Source: Gelidibacter mesophilus DSM 14095 (GTDB lineage: Bacteria; Bacteroidota; Bacteroidia; Flavobacteriales; Flavobacteriaceae). From it: a stretch of 64,000 nt of DNA. Positions 8,644 to 17,984 of this stretch are shown here, piece by piece; the stretch's first letter is position 1; each line of letters opens with the position of its first letter. The DNA is taken from assembly GCF_000423005.1 (NCBI RefSeq), contig NZ_KE383968.1:329482-393481 (forward strand). Direction: 5' to 3'. A program made the translations under genes and the position numbers. A model generated the notes under the pieces. It did not search any database and had not been told where the DNA came from. It saw nothing but the letters and a program-made list of their open reading frames with translations.

Positions 8644-9402
8644 ATGAATATTCCCATAGGAAAAAAAATATATTTCGCTTCTGATAATCATTTGGGAGCG
8701 CCTACAAAAGAAACATCTTATCCAAGAGAAAAGAAGTTTGTAGCTTGGTTAGATGAGATCAAAGAAGATGCTGCTGCCATCTTTTTATTGGGTGATCTAT
8801 TTGATTTTTGGTTTGAATATAAAACCGTAGTCCCAAAAGGATTTACCAGAACTTTAGGCAAGTTGGCTGAAATTAGCGATTCGGGCATTCCAATCTACTA
8901 TTTTGTGGGCAATCATGATTTGTGGATGGACGGCTATTTTGAGGAAGAGTTGAATATAGAAGTCTTTCATAAACCTAAAGAATTCGTCTTCAACGGTAAG
9001 ATCTTTTTTATTGGGCATGGTGACGGTTTAGGTCCATATGATAAAGGCTATAAACGGATGAAGAAGGTGTTTACCAATCCATTTTTTAAATGGTGTTTTA
9101 GATGGCTGCATCCTGATCTAGGCGTAAAAATTGCGCAACATCTTTCTGTGAAAAATAAGTTGATATCAGGTGATGACGATGCCAAATTTTTAGGTGAGGA
9201 CAAAGAATGGCTGGTACAGTATTCCAAACGAAAATTAGAAGACAAACATCGTGACTATTTTGTGTTTGGACACCGACATTTACCTATGGAAATTAAGTTG
9301 AATGGCAGCGCATCATATATCAATTTAGGTGATTGGATTAATTTTTATACCTACGGTGTTTTTGACGGTGAAAACTTAAGGTTGAAAATCTACCAAGAAT
9401 AG
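8644..9402 (+). CDS. lpxH: UDP-2,3-diacylglucosamine diphosphatase (LpxH-like)
   Basis: This calcineurin-like metallophosphatase hydrolyses UDP-2,3-diacylglucosamine to lipid X and UMP in lipid A synthesis. Its 252 residues carry the full set of metal motifs in order: DNH (residues 14-16), GDLFDFW (50-56), GNHD (89-92), GHGDG and FGHRHLP. The WF at the GDLFDFWFEY motif is typical of LpxH and its Bacteroidota relatives. An alternative would be a general UDP-diacylglucosamine pyrophosphatase paralogue, since Flavobacteria often carry more than one copy. It is preceded by a repeat-containing spacer and I see no exact -7 box. Confidence 0.82.
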   Translation: MNIPIGKKIYFASDNHLGAPTKETSYPREKKFVAWLDEIKEDAAAIFLLGDLFDFWFEYKTVVPKGFTRTLGKLAEISDSGIPIYYFVGNHDLWMDGYFEEELNIEVFHKPKEFVFNGKIFFIGHGDGLGPYDKGYKRMKKVFTNPFFKWCFRWLHPDLGVKIAQHLSVKNKLISGDDDAKFLGEDKEWLVQYSKRKLEDKHRDYFVFGHRHLPMEIKLNGSASYINLGDWINFYTYGVFDGENLRLKIYQE

Positions 9403-9503
9403 TTTATTGACTCAGTTAAAAATTACCAGGTCGGTTTAAAATAAGAAACTAAAACCTCTGGTTTTCATCGCTTATAATCCGCTGAAAAATTCATACGTTT
9501 ATA

Positions 9504-10784
9504 TCAATGCACTTTTTCATGCTCCTCCAAATCCTTTCGTAAATCCAACTTTCTAAACGACGGTGACACTATACCTGTAGTTATCACAGTAATCAAAGTC
9601 ATTGTACCCCCAAAAACAACCGCTGTTACGGTGCCCATAAGCTTTGCGGTCAATCCACTCTCAAAAGCGCCAAGTTCATTGGAAGAACCAACAAACATAG
9701 AATTTACTGAAGCCACACGTCCTCGCATATGATCTGGAGTTTTCAATTGTAAAATAGTCTGACGGATCACCATAGAAACGCCATCTGTGACTCCGCTAAA
9801 GAATAGGGCTAACACTGACACCCAAAAGATAGAAGAAAGTCCAAAAACGATAATGCAGACCCCAAAACCAAATATAGCCATCAATAGTTTCATCCCTGCA
9901 TTTTTACTGATTGGGATATATGCGGTTATCAACACGGTTAAAAAAGCACCAACTGCAGGTGCCGCACGTAAAACACCAAAACCTTCTGATCCCACTTTTA
10001 AAATATCTTGGGCAAAAATGGGTAACAGAGCAACTGCACCACCAAAAAGCACAGCCACCATGTCTAAGGTCAAAGCACCCAATACAGCCTTCGTTTTAAA
10101 CACGAATTGGATGCCTTCTTTAAGACTTTCCATAATTGGTTCGCCAATCTTAGGATTTAAAATTGGCTTTTTAGGAATTCGGAGCAAGTTTATTAATGCC
10201 ATGACTGCAAATGCCAAAATCAAGCACATTGACCAGTGTACGCCAATCCAACTGATGCTAAATCCCGCCAATGCTGGACCAAGAACCGATGCCACTTGCC
10301 AAGTAGAACTGCTCCAGGTAGCTGCGTTTGGATAGAGTTTTTTAGGAACAATTAAGGCAATCAATGAAAATACCGTGGGCCCGATAAATGCTCTGACCAA
10401 TCCCCCACAGAACACCAGGAAATAAATACTATACAGAATTTGGTTTGTAGACCAATCACTCACAATTTTTGGCCAAGTCAATAAAAACAATCCAAAACTT
10501 ATGGCTGAAAATCCCAAAATACACTTGATAAGAAGACTTCTTTTTTCTTTTTGATCAACAATATGTCCGGCAAAAAGAGCAATTCCAACGGCAGGTATAA
10601 TTTCCATCAGACCAATTAACCCAAGGGACCATGGATCTTTAGTTATGGAGTACACTTCCCATTCAATGATAATAAATTGCATGGACCACGCAAAAACTAA
10701 GGCGAAACGTACCAATAAAAAAATATTGAATTCCTTAATACGAAGTGCGGCGTAGGGATCTTTTTTAACTGGTTTATATTCCAT
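9504..10784 (-). CDS. MFS transporter (MFS_3/EntS-like)
   Basis: This is a 426-residue inner-membrane protein with about 12 hydrophobic segments. The loop between TM2 and TM3 reads GHIVDQKEKRSLL, the MFS motif A equivalent (G-x-x-x-D-x-x-x-R/K). A second, DGVSMVIRQTILQLKTPDHMRGRVASV near residue 330, is characteristic of the MFS_3 branch that includes enterobactin and multidrug exporters. It is therefore likely a proton-driven exporter of a small molecule, but the substrate cannot be inferred. It is a monocistronic gene with an exact -7 box upstream. Confidence 0.87.
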   Translation of the reverse strand: MEYKPVKKDPYAALRIKEFNIFLLVRFALVFAWSMQFIIIEWEVYSITKDPWSLGLIGLMEIIPAVGIALFAGHIVDQKEKRSLLIKCILGFSAISFGLFLLTWPKIVSDWSTNQILYSIYFLVFCGGLVRAFIGPTVFSLIALIVPKKLYPNAATWSSSTWQVASVLGPALAGFSISWIGVHWSMCLILAFAVMALINLLRIPKKPILNPKIGEPIMESLKEGIQFVFKTKAVLGALTLDMVAVLFGGAVALLPIFAQDILKVGSEGFGVLRAAPAVGAFLTVLITAYIPISKNAGMKLLMAIFGFGVCIIVFGLSSIFWVSVLALFFSGVTDGVSMVIRQTILQLKTPDHMRGRVASVNSMFVGSSNELGAFESGLTAKLMGTVTAVVFGGTMTLITVITTGIVSPSFRKLDLRKDLEEHEKVH

Positions 10785-10845
10785 AAATAGCGGACCTTTC
10801 TAAGTCTACGGATTTTAAATCCCGAAAGATGATTAAAATTTAATG

Positions 10846-10853
10846 CAAATGTA
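10846..10853 (-). promoter_or_regulatory. Bacteroidota -7 box for the MFS gene
   Basis: On the minus strand this reads TACATTTG, an exact TANNTTTG match 62 bases upstream of the start codon at 10784. Confidence 0.4.
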
Positions 10854-10930
10854 AACTAAGAACAGTTCTTATGATACTTTTTTGTTGAATTCTGGAAAAG
10901 TGGGGTTTGCAATTATAAATCTTCGAAATC

Positions 10931-10983
10931 AGACCTACACGATTTTTCTCCTTCGGCGCACAGGTGAAAACCTTGCAGGTCTA
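10931..10983. repeat. AGACCTG dispersed inverted repeat, copy 1
   Basis: AGACCTACA at the left and CTTGCAGGTCT at the right form an imperfect inverted repeat in the spacer downstream of recJ. It is related to copies at 12744, 25167, 34216, 35716 and 36923. Confidence 0.5.
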
Positions 10984-11004
10984 ACGAAAGGTGTTTCTTA
11001 CTCC

Positions 11005-12696
11005 TTAGGCTTTAATATCCCTTAATTTCAACTGTAAACTTACATTGCCCTCCCAATGGTTCTCATCAATAGAGTATACCGCTTTAAATGGTTTTTTATT
11101 CGTGATTAATTCACACTTATCTCCCAGATTGAAACCAATCCCCACCATTTGAGCTGAAGATCCTTGTTTAGCTGTAATTCTTAAATGTTTATCATCAGCA
11201 CCCACACATTTTCCATAACCTGTATCCTGTAGGTTTTCAGTCATAAAGACAGGCGCCATATTGCCAGGCCCAAAAGGAGCGAATTGTTTGAGTATGCGAT
11301 AAAATTTAGGTGTGATATCTTTAAAATCAATTTGGGTATCGACTCTAATTTCTGGCGTCAATAAACTTCTATCAATCGTTTTTGAAACCTCATCTTCAAA
11401 GGCTTGCTTGAAAACTTCGTAATTTTCTTCTTTAAGCGTCAATCCTGCCGCATATTTATGTCCGCCAAATTGTTCAATATGCGCGCTGCAAGCTTCTAAG
11501 GCATTGTACACATCAAACCCAGCAACTGAACGCGCCGATGCTGCCAGTCGATCTCCACTTTTAGTAAATACCAACGTGGGTCTGTAATAAGTTTCAATCA
11601 ATCGCGATGCCACAATACCAATAACTCCTTTATGCCACGAGTCGTGATAAACTACAGAAGTAATGCGCTCTTGTTCCTTAAATTCTTCAATTTGAAGCAA
11701 AGCTTCTTGAGTAATTCGCTGATCAGCTTCTTTTCTATCCGTATTAAATTGCTCTATTTCTAGAGCAAACCTCTCTGCAAGCAGGGCATTATCTTCTGTC
11801 AATAAGCGTACAGCGTGATTGCCATGTTTCATACGCCCAGCAGCGTTAATACGTGGCGCAACTATAAAAACCACATCGGTTATAGTTAATTCTGTCTTTT
11901 TTGTTTGATCGATAATTGCTTTAATCCCTGCCCTTGGATTCCTATTTATCACTTGTAAACCAAAGTAGGCCAAGGTTCTATTTTCACCTGTAATTGGAAC
12001 AATATCAGCACCAATAGCAGTGGCTACCAAGTCGAGATATTCCGTCAAATCTTCAATAGATTTGCCATCTCTGGATGCTAGCGCTTGCACCAGCTTAAAC
12101 CCGACCGCACAGCCACATAATTCGTCATAAGGATACATACAATCCTCACGTTTTGGATCTAAAACGGCCACGGCATCTGGAAGTTCTAAACCGGGTCTAT
12201 GATGGTCGCAAATTATAAAATCAATATTTTTTTCATTGGCGTAGGCCACCTTATCAATGGCCTTTATACCGCAATCAAGCGCAATGATCAATGAAATATC
12301 ATTATCATGGGCAAAATCGATACCTTTAAAGGACACACCATAACCTTCGTCATACCGGTCAGGAATATAGGTAGCAACTGCTTCCGTACGCGTTCTTAGA
12401 TAAGACGCCATGAGTGCTACGGATGTTGTGCCATCCACATCATAATCTCCAAAAACCAGGATGTTTTCACCTTTAGCAAAAGCTCTTTCAAGGCGTGCTA
12501 CAGCCCTATCCATATCCTTCATTAAAAAAGGATCATGTAAATCTCCTAGTTGTGGTCTAAAAAACTGTTTCGCTTCTTCGTAGGTCTCAATCCCACGTTG
12601 AAGCAACAAAGATGCAATAGAGCCTTCGACCTGAAGGGCTTCAGATAACTGCTTTATTTTAGAAAGCTCTGGTTTTGGTTTTAAAGTCCAGCGCAT
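11005..12696 (-). CDS. recJ: single-stranded-DNA-specific exonuclease RecJ
   Basis: RecJ degrades single-stranded DNA 5' to 3' in RecF-pathway recombination, mismatch repair and base-excision repair. The protein has 563 residues from the second of two tandem ATGs. The DHH phosphoesterase motifs are FGDYDVDGTTS (DYDVD near 85-89), ALDCGI, CDHH near 165-167, and the DHHA1 motif GGHKYAAGLTL near residue 414. The C-terminal OB-like part closes with NVSLQLKLRDIK. The length is typical. The Flavobacteria in which I remember recJ also start at MRWTLKPKP, so I chose that ATG. Confidence 0.95.
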   Translation of the reverse strand: MRWTLKPKPELSKIKQLSEALQVEGSIASLLLQRGIETYEEAKQFFRPQLGDLHDPFLMKDMDRAVARLERAFAKGENILVFGDYDVDGTTSVALMASYLRTRTEAVATYIPDRYDEGYGVSFKGIDFAHDNDISLIIALDCGIKAIDKVAYANEKNIDFIICDHHRPGLELPDAVAVLDPKREDCMYPYDELCGCAVGFKLVQALASRDGKSIEDLTEYLDLVATAIGADIVPITGENRTLAYFGLQVINRNPRAGIKAIIDQTKKTELTITDVVFIVAPRINAAGRMKHGNHAVRLLTEDNALLAERFALEIEQFNTDRKEADQRITQEALLQIEEFKEQERITSVVYHDSWHKGVIGIVASRLIETYYRPTLVFTKSGDRLAASARSVAGFDVYNALEACSAHIEQFGGHKYAAGLTLKEENYEVFKQAFEDEVSKTIDRSLLTPEIRVDTQIDFKDITPKFYRILKQFAPFGPGNMAPVFMTENLQDTGYGKCVGADDKHLRITAKQGSSAQMVGIGFNLGDKCELITNKKPFKAVYSIDENHWEGNVSLQLKLRDIKA

Positions 12697-12743
12697 CATA
12701 AAGTTTCGGATTTTATAGGTTTATGGTGATAGTTGTTCTCATA

Positions 12744-12769
12744 CTTGACAGGTTTCAAAAATCTGTCAG
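12744..12769. repeat. AGACCTG-family dispersed inverted repeat, copy 2
   Basis: TTGACAGGTTT and AAATCTGTCAG form a hairpin in the 77-base spacer between recJ and the OsmC gene. It resembles the other copies of this family. Confidence 0.45.
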
Positions 12770-12783
12770 CTGTTGGTACACAA

Positions 12784-13206
12784 TTATTTATTGTGATAAT
12801 GGATGGAGGTATTCACTGTTGCAAATTTTCTGAACATTTCCATGACGCCACAATATTTTTCTATGGATAAATCGACCGCTTTTTTAATTTTAGCTTCGTT
12901 TAAGTTTTCGCCATAAAAATGATATTCAACAGAAACGGTATGGTAATATTTTGGATGTTCATCTGTCAATTGGCCATAAGTATCCATTCTAAAATCAGAA
13001 ATAGGAACTTTCATCTTATCCAATACAGAAACCACATCCAATCCTGAACACCCTGCAAGTGCAGCAAGCATCATCGCTTTTGGTCGAAATCCTGAATTAT
13101 GGCCCCCGTGCTCTTCGGAAGTATCCATAAGTAAGGTTCTTCCGCTCGGATTATCTGATTCAAATTGCGAGTTGCCTTTCCAATGTGTAATGACTTTATT
13201 TTCCAT
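12784..13206 (-). CDS. OsmC family protein
   Basis: This 140-residue OsmC/Ohr-fold protein keeps the two redox cysteines of the family: Cys53 (AALAGCSGLD) and Cys119 (IEKYCGVMEMF). Members act as thiol-dependent peroxidases for organic hydroperoxides, and the N-terminal beta-sheet (HWKGNSQFESDNPSG) is typical of the YhfA-like subgroup rather than Ohr. It has its own -7 box. The substrate and the reductant are unknown. Confidence 0.88.
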   Translation of the reverse strand: MENKVITHWKGNSQFESDNPSGRTLLMDTSEEHGGHNSGFRPKAMMLAALAGCSGLDVVSVLDKMKVPISDFRMDTYGQLTDEHPKYYHTVSVEYHFYGENLNEAKIKKAVDLSIEKYCGVMEMFRKFATVNTSIHYHNK

Positions 13207-13251
13207 TTTATTTAATTTTTAAATTATAAGTGCACTTAATTTACGTCAATT

Positions 13252-13259
13252 CAAAAATA
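13252..13259 (-). promoter_or_regulatory. Bacteroidota -7 box for the OsmC gene
   Basis: On the minus strand this reads TATTTTTG, an exact TANNTTTG match 46 bases from the start codon at 13206. Confidence 0.4.
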
Positions 13260-13298
13260 CCATTTAATATCAAGACTGTGAACTTAGGAGAAGGCAAT

Positions 13299-13397
13299 AT
13301 GCCTAGTGCAAAACAGAAAACATTGGATCCAACAAAGTTGATTACTCAGTCAGTTAAAAAGATATTTGGTTACCGTGCTATAAACGTTAAACAATAA
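13299..13397 (+). CDS. possible 32-aa basic peptide or gene remnant
   Basis: The frame starts MPSAKQKTLDPTKL and ends with a basic IFGYRAINVKQ. AGGAG lies 8 bases before the ATG, unusual in this phylum. The same frame is open upstream without a start back to about 13230, so it may be the tail of a decayed gene rather than a functional peptide. I recognise no family. Confidence 0.25.
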   Translation: MPSAKQKTLDPTKLITQSVKKIFGYRAINVKQ

Positions 13398-13460
13398 TCT
13401 AAAGTCCAATGAAACAATCCTATGAAATTTACCTAGCGTTAGAAAAGAAACAGCATCTAA

Positions 13461-13490
13461 AATGCCCAAAGTCCTGAGTCTTTGGGCATT
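13461..13490 (-). terminator. terminator downstream of aspA
   Basis: A perfect 11-bp inverted repeat, AATGCCCAAAG / CTTTGGGCATT, has an 8-base loop and lies 31 bases past the aspA stop. The T-tract on the minus strand is short (ATTTTAG). Confidence 0.65.
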
Positions 13491-13521
13491 ATTCTCTATT
13501 TTATCGATATTTTATTTATAA

Positions 13522-14940
13522 CTATTTCCGAGCCAATGCCGTATATTCCGGGTGCATTAAATTTACTGGACTCAATATGCGATCCAATTCTTGCTCAGAA
13601 AGCAATTCCTTTTCAAGCACAAGTTCGCGAATGGTTTTTCCTGTTGCGATGGCTTCCTTCCCCAGTAAGTCTCCCATATGATGTCCTAAATAAGGACTCA
13701 AAAACGTAATAAGCCCTACCGAATTGTAAACCATTTCTCTGGTGCGCCCATTATTTGCCGTAATTCCTGAGATGCACTTTTCAGAAAGAGTGACCAATGC
13801 GTTGGATAGCAATTCTATTGATTCAAAGATACATTGTGCAATGACTGGTTCCATAACGTTTAGTTGTAATTGACCCGCTTCAGACGCAAATGATATGGTG
13901 ACATCATTACCAATCACTTTAAAGCACACTTGGTTAACAACTTCTGGAATCACCGGATTGACCTTTGCTGGCATAATCGAAGATCCGGCCTGCATTTCTG
14001 GGAGATTAATTTCATTAAAACCACATCGCGGTCCGGAGGACAATAACCTTAAGTCGTTACAAATTTTAGAAAGCTTGACAGCTGTTCTTTTCAGTGCTCC
14101 CGAAATCATGACATAATCACCACAATCAGAAGTCGCTTCAATTAGGTCTTCAGCTTCGACAAAACGAGCTTTGGTAAATTTTTGTAAATACCCGATAGAC
14201 AGCTCTGTAAAACCATTTGGAGCATTCACGCGTGTACCAATGGCTGTTCCTCCCAAATTCACTGGCAGAACCAAATCTCTGCACATTTTCAGAATTTTAG
14301 TTTCTTCCTTCATATTTGTGGACCAAGCTGAAAATTCATCTCCCAAAGACATAGGCACAGCATCTTGAAGCTGTGTTCTTCCCATTTTTAGTACTTTCTT
14401 GAACTCTGCGCCTTTAATATCCAATTGGGTCGTAAGTACATTGATTTTTTCCATCAAATGGTTCATATAATAGTATATGGCAACCCTAAAACCTGTTGGG
14501 TAGGCATCATTTGTAGATTGCGATCTGTTGACATCGTCATTGGGATTCAAAATGTCGTAACTCCCCTTTTGATGGCCATTCATTACGAGCGCCACGTTAG
14601 CAATGACTTCATTGGCGTTCATATTGACGGAAGTTCCCGCTCCTCCTTGAAATACATCAGAGGGAAAGTATTTTAAGTATTTATCCAAGTTGTTCAAAAT
14701 CTCATCACAAGCATTGATAATCATATCCGCCTTATGCGCTGCCACCGTACCAATCTCCTTGTTTGCACAGGCACAAGCCTTTTTGGTAATAATGAGACCC
14801 TTTATAAATATAGGATAATCCTGTATCGTGGAATTTGAAATCTTAAAATTATTGATAGCACGTTGGGTGTGAATTCCGTAATAAACCTCTTTGTTGATTT
14901 CTAATTCTCCCAAGAGATCTTCTTCTGTTCTGGTTTGCAT
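13522..14940 (-). CDS. aspA: aspartate ammonia-lyase
   Basis: Aspartase interconverts L-aspartate with fumarate and ammonia. The 472-residue protein belongs to the aspartase/fumarase superfamily: the signature [11 protein letters not shown] near residues 316-326 is the flexible catalytic loop with the nucleophilic serine. Earlier blocks [26 protein letters not shown] and [10 protein letters not shown] match the family. The first residues [15 protein letters not shown] are aspartase-like rather than fumarase-like, and the length agrees with E. coli AspA (478). The gene stands alone with a terminator on its 3' side; I find no exact -7 box upstream. Confidence 0.94.
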   Translation of the reverse strand: MQTRTEEDLLGELEINKEVYYGIHTQRAINNFKISNSTIQDYPIFIKGLIITKKACACANKEIGTVAAHKADMIINACDEILNNLDKYLKYFPSDVFQGGAGTSVNMNANEVIANVALVMNGHQKGSYDILNPNDDVNRSQSTNDAYPTGFRVAIYYYMNHLMEKINVLTTQLDIKGAEFKKVLKMGRTQLQDAVPMSLGDEFSAWSTNMKEETKILKMCRDLVLPVNLGGTAIGTRVNAPNGFTELSIGYLQKFTKARFVEAEDLIEATSDCGDYVMISGALKRTAVKLSKICNDLRLLSSGPRCGFNEINLPEMQAGSSIMPAKVNPVIPEVVNQVCFKVIGNDVTISFASEAGQLQLNVMEPVIAQCIFESIELLSNALVTLSEKCISGITANNGRTREMVYNSVGLITFLSPYLGHHMGDLLGKEAIATGKTIRELVLEKELLSEQELDRILSPVNLMHPEYTALARK

Positions 14941-15824
14941 AATCGCGATCTGTTTTAATTTTTGATACTCATTTCGTTTTTAGATGACGAAAAACTATAA
15001 TTTAGTAATTATCAATTATTAGGATATTAAATTTGCGAGACATAATTGATTTTTAATGCGTTACAACATCTATTATTCACTTTGAGGAACTATGAAAAAT
15101 CAAACAAAAACGGTAAAACTATCGAATAAATTTTAATTTTTGGTAATCCTTTTAAATAGGAATTGAATTGATCGACACTATTATTCATTTCTAAATTTCT
15201 TCCTACTTTTTTTGTCGTTTTGACTTTTCTTTTGGACAAAAAAGACTAAATCTGAAAGTTTAATAGGGTTAACTTTCTCCATTTATGTCAACGGTATAAA
15301 ATTACTGATTTATGAGAAAATTAATTTGTCTTGTCACTAAATAATTAGTGAATTTCTGGTGGTCTCAAAATTTTGAGAACCTGAGCAATTCTTAAACAAA
15401 CTATTCTTTTTGCGCAAAGGTGTGTTGGTTCATTCAAAAGGTAGTTCACCCATTCCTCATTTTTATGGACGTGTTAAGCCTATAGCTTCTTGACACAAAA
15501 CCAGTTAACTATGAAAAATCTATCCATCCCTTTCTTTTCTTCTTCCTTTTTTGCTTTTTGTTTCGCTTGATTTTGCACAATTAAGGACGATATCAGGAAT
15601 CTTAAATCTGATACGAATCGCTTATTTCATAAAATGCATCGGTAAAGCCCAAGCACGGGATGTGTATTTATTCTCCGGTGGTAAAGATTAAACCAAGATT
15701 TCAGGAAAGGATCCTGTAATTGGAAATTAGGATTTTTATTGATTTAGTTTGATGACCTCACCGGTTCCGTTTTGAAGCTTCAAAGCTGGAAGGTGGATTT
15801 TATTGAATACCAGTTACGATCCTA
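14941..15824. other. 884-base gene-poor region
   Basis: No credible gene is visible on either strand. There are only scraps: a 14-codon frame at 15092 and, at 15511, a 19-codon frame starting MKNLSIPFFSS that looks like a decapitated signal peptide. A stretch near 15210-15250 (TTTTTTTGTCGTTTTGACTT) resembles low-complexity remnant sequence common between flavobacterial genes. The most likely reading is a decayed locus; the aspA promoter must lie at its left end. Confidence 0.5.
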
Positions 15825-16400
15825 TTATGGCGTCAAGATAGTTGTTATGGATTTTTGCAACTCCGGCACAATCTCTGCTTCAAACCAAGGATTCCGCGTC
15901 AACCAAAACCGATTACGAGGGGATGGATGTGGTAATGGAAAGTAATTTGGCAAATAATCTTGGTAATTGGCAACGGTTTCCGTCAAGGTTTTCATAGCCT
16001 CTTTCTTCAAATAGTATTTTTGAGCATACTTACCTATTAAAATCACCAATTCAACATTTGGCATAAACTCCATAAGTGGGTCGTGCCATTGTGGTGCGCA
16101 TTCTGGACGTGGAGGTAAATCGCCACCTTTACCTCTCCCAGGATAACAAAATCCCATGGGGACTATGGCAAAGTTCTTTTGGTCGTAAAACTCTTCATCC
16201 GTCACACCCATCCATTTTCGTAATTGTTTGCCACTGGCATCATTCCAAGGGATGCCAGAGGCGTGCACTTTCGTTCCTGGTGCTTGTCCGATGATCACGA
16301 TTTTCGATCTTTGGTGTGCAGTAACTACCGGTCTAGGTCCGAGAGGTAAATGCGCTTTACAGAGACTGCAGTTTCTTATCTGATGAAGTAAATCTCGCAT
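15825..16400 (-). CDS. uracil-DNA glycosylase family protein
   Basis: This 191-residue protein has the UDG-superfamily fold. Motif A reads IGQAPGTKVHASGIPWNDASG (near 37-57), where family 4/5 enzymes have GEAPGxxE, and motif B reads HPSPRN (158-163), with the DNA-minor-groove loop. The four-cysteine iron-sulfur pattern of family 4 is not complete; I see Cys11 and Cys14 only near the N-terminus. It may excise uracil or another lesion. Motif A lacks the usual acidic residue after APG, so activity is not assured. It starts 10 bases after the stop of the flavoprotein gene upstream and is probably co-transcribed with it. Confidence 0.78.
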   Translation of the reverse strand: MRDLLHQIRNCSLCKAHLPLGPRPVVTAHQRSKIVIIGQAPGTKVHASGIPWNDASGKQLRKWMGVTDEEFYDQKNFAIVPMGFCYPGRGKGGDLPPRPECAPQWHDPLMEFMPNVELVILIGKYAQKYYLKKEAMKTLTETVANYQDYLPNYFPLPHPSPRNRFWLTRNPWFEAEIVPELQKSITTILTP

Positions 16401-16410
16401 TACAATATTA

Positions 16411-17784
16411 TCACTTTTCTTTATTCTCCATCATCTTCTTAAAATCCATACTAAAAGAAGGGTAGGTCAATACCATACGCTTAAATTCCTTAACGGTCAT
16501 TTTATTATAAATGGCTGCTGCAAATACATTAATACTTTCGTTGGCTTCTGGACTCAAAATGTGGGCGCCCACAATTTCATCCGTGCGTTCGTTGACTAGG
16601 ATGGTATATGCATAGGTGTCTTCATTCTCCTTTTTGGCATTATACCAATTGCTGCAATCGCCTTGATAGACTTTCACATTCTTATAACGGGCTTTTGCAT
16701 CTTCTAGACCATAACCCACTGATGATAAGTTTGGGCTGGTAAATACGGTTGATGGTATACAGGGCACATCCAGAGTCTTTGATTTTTCTTTCACGACATT
16801 ATTCCCCGCAATATAACCTTGGAGGCCGGAAAGCGGTGTCAGCGAGGGCGATTTATTAGAAACATCGCCACAGGCGTATACTTTTGGGTGCGATATGCTT
16901 TGTAAATGGTCATTAACCACAATGCCATCCTTATCCGCCTCTATTCCCGCTTTGTCGAGTTCTAAGGCGTCAATTGCTGGAACTCTTCCCGCGGCATTGA
17001 TAACTTTTCTAGATTTGTGGGTGATGGATTTACCATCATATGTATAAGAGACCTTAAGATTTTTTTTCAACTTCTGAACTCCAGTGACATCGGCATTAAA
17101 AACAAATTTAACGCCCAAACTTTCCAATTTCACGATTAATTTTCTCACCAAATAGTCATCGAATTTAGCAAGAGATGTATCATCTCTTTCTAAAATAGTG
17201 ACTTTACACCCTAAGGTTGCGAGCATGCAGGCAAATTCCATGGCGATATAACCAGATCCGATAAAGGTGATGGACTTCGGTATTTTCTTAAAATTCAGAA
17301 TATCCTCACTTACTTTCAAAAATTCCTTGCCTTCAATAGCGAGTTCCCTTAGGATATTTCCAGTCGCAATAATGAAATGATCTGCAGAAACCACCTTCCC
17401 TTCCACCTCGACCTCCTTCTTACTAATGAATTTAGGAGATTGGTGGTACATAGAAATACCTAAATCCTTTAATTTTTCTTCTGTATTTGGCGGAATTGGA
17501 TCTGAAAACGATCGTTTAAATTTTTGAACTTTCCTCCAATTCAGTTTTGGTAGTTTTGTAACACCATGCTCTTTCAAGTTTTTACTTTGATAGACCAATT
17601 TTGAGAACTGAAGTAATATCCTTTTGGAATCGCAACCTCTATTAGCGCAAGTACCCCCAAACTCTCGATTATCAGCAATAGCGACGCTTAAGTTGTGTTC
17701 CCTACAAATTTCTGCAGCGCTCTGTCCTGCTATCCCACTTCCAATGACGAAAACGTCATAATGTTTGTTTTTAGTCTTTTTCAT
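16411..17784 (-). CDS. glutathione-reductase-like FAD/NAD(P) disulfide oxidoreductase, atypical C-terminus
   Basis: This 457-residue class I flavoprotein disulfide reductase has the FAD-binding motif GSGIAGQSAAE (residues 15-25), the redox-active disulfide GGTCANRGC (Cys46, Cys51), the NAD(P)-binding GSGYIAMEFA near 175 and the FAD motif YACGDV near 305. The dimerisation domain should end in the catalytic HPT..E motif; here the equivalent stretch reads LTYPSFSMDF, with Tyr441 where the His is expected and no matching Glu. The redox disulfide is intact but the acid-base dyad is gone, so glutathione, dihydrolipoamide or mercury are poor substrate guesses. It is probably co-transcribed with the downstream UDG-family gene. 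Confidence 0.85.
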   Translation of the reverse strand: MKKTKNKHYDVFVIGSGIAGQSAAEICREHNLSVAIADNREFGGTCANRGCDSKRILLQFSKLVYQSKNLKEHGVTKLPKLNWRKVQKFKRSFSDPIPPNTEEKLKDLGISMYHQSPKFISKKEVEVEGKVVSADHFIIATGNILRELAIEGKEFLKVSEDILNFKKIPKSITFIGSGYIAMEFACMLATLGCKVTILERDDTSLAKFDDYLVRKLIVKLESLGVKFVFNADVTGVQKLKKNLKVSYTYDGKSITHKSRKVINAAGRVPAIDALELDKAGIEADKDGIVVNDHLQSISHPKVYACGDVSNKSPSLTPLSGLQGYIAGNNVVKEKSKTLDVPCIPSTVFTSPNLSSVGYGLEDAKARYKNVKVYQGDCSNWYNAKKENEDTYAYTILVNERTDEIVGAHILSPEANESINVFAAAIYNKMTVKEFKRMVLTYPSFSMDFKKMMENKEK

Positions 17785-17984
17785 ATTGAGGATTAAGATA
17801 CCGAATCTTCCAACAAATAATGTTATGAAAAATCTAAAGTTTAGAAATTAACCCAAGAACGTCAAAAAACGGACATAAGCCGGCTGCACTGTTAGAACGA
17901 AGAATAAAGACGTCAATGCGAGATAATAGAGGGGTTATCAATTAAGATCCACCTTTTCAGTTGTCGTCCAATAAATTTAAAAAA

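Larger units (their letters stand above)
13207..13521. other. 315-base spacer with osmC promoter, a possible short ORF and the aspA terminator
   Basis: The left part carries the osmC -7 box, the middle a possible 32-codon frame or gene remnant, and the right the aspA terminator. I see nothing else. Confidence 0.6.

Noticed and set aside
9451-9465. Short AAAACC-TCT-GGTTTT hairpin after lpxH
   Set aside because: The 6-bp stem has no clear T-run; too weak to call a terminator.
15511-15570. 19-codon frame starting MKNLSIPFFSS
   Set aside because: It looks like a truncated signal peptide, with an immediate stop and no promoter.
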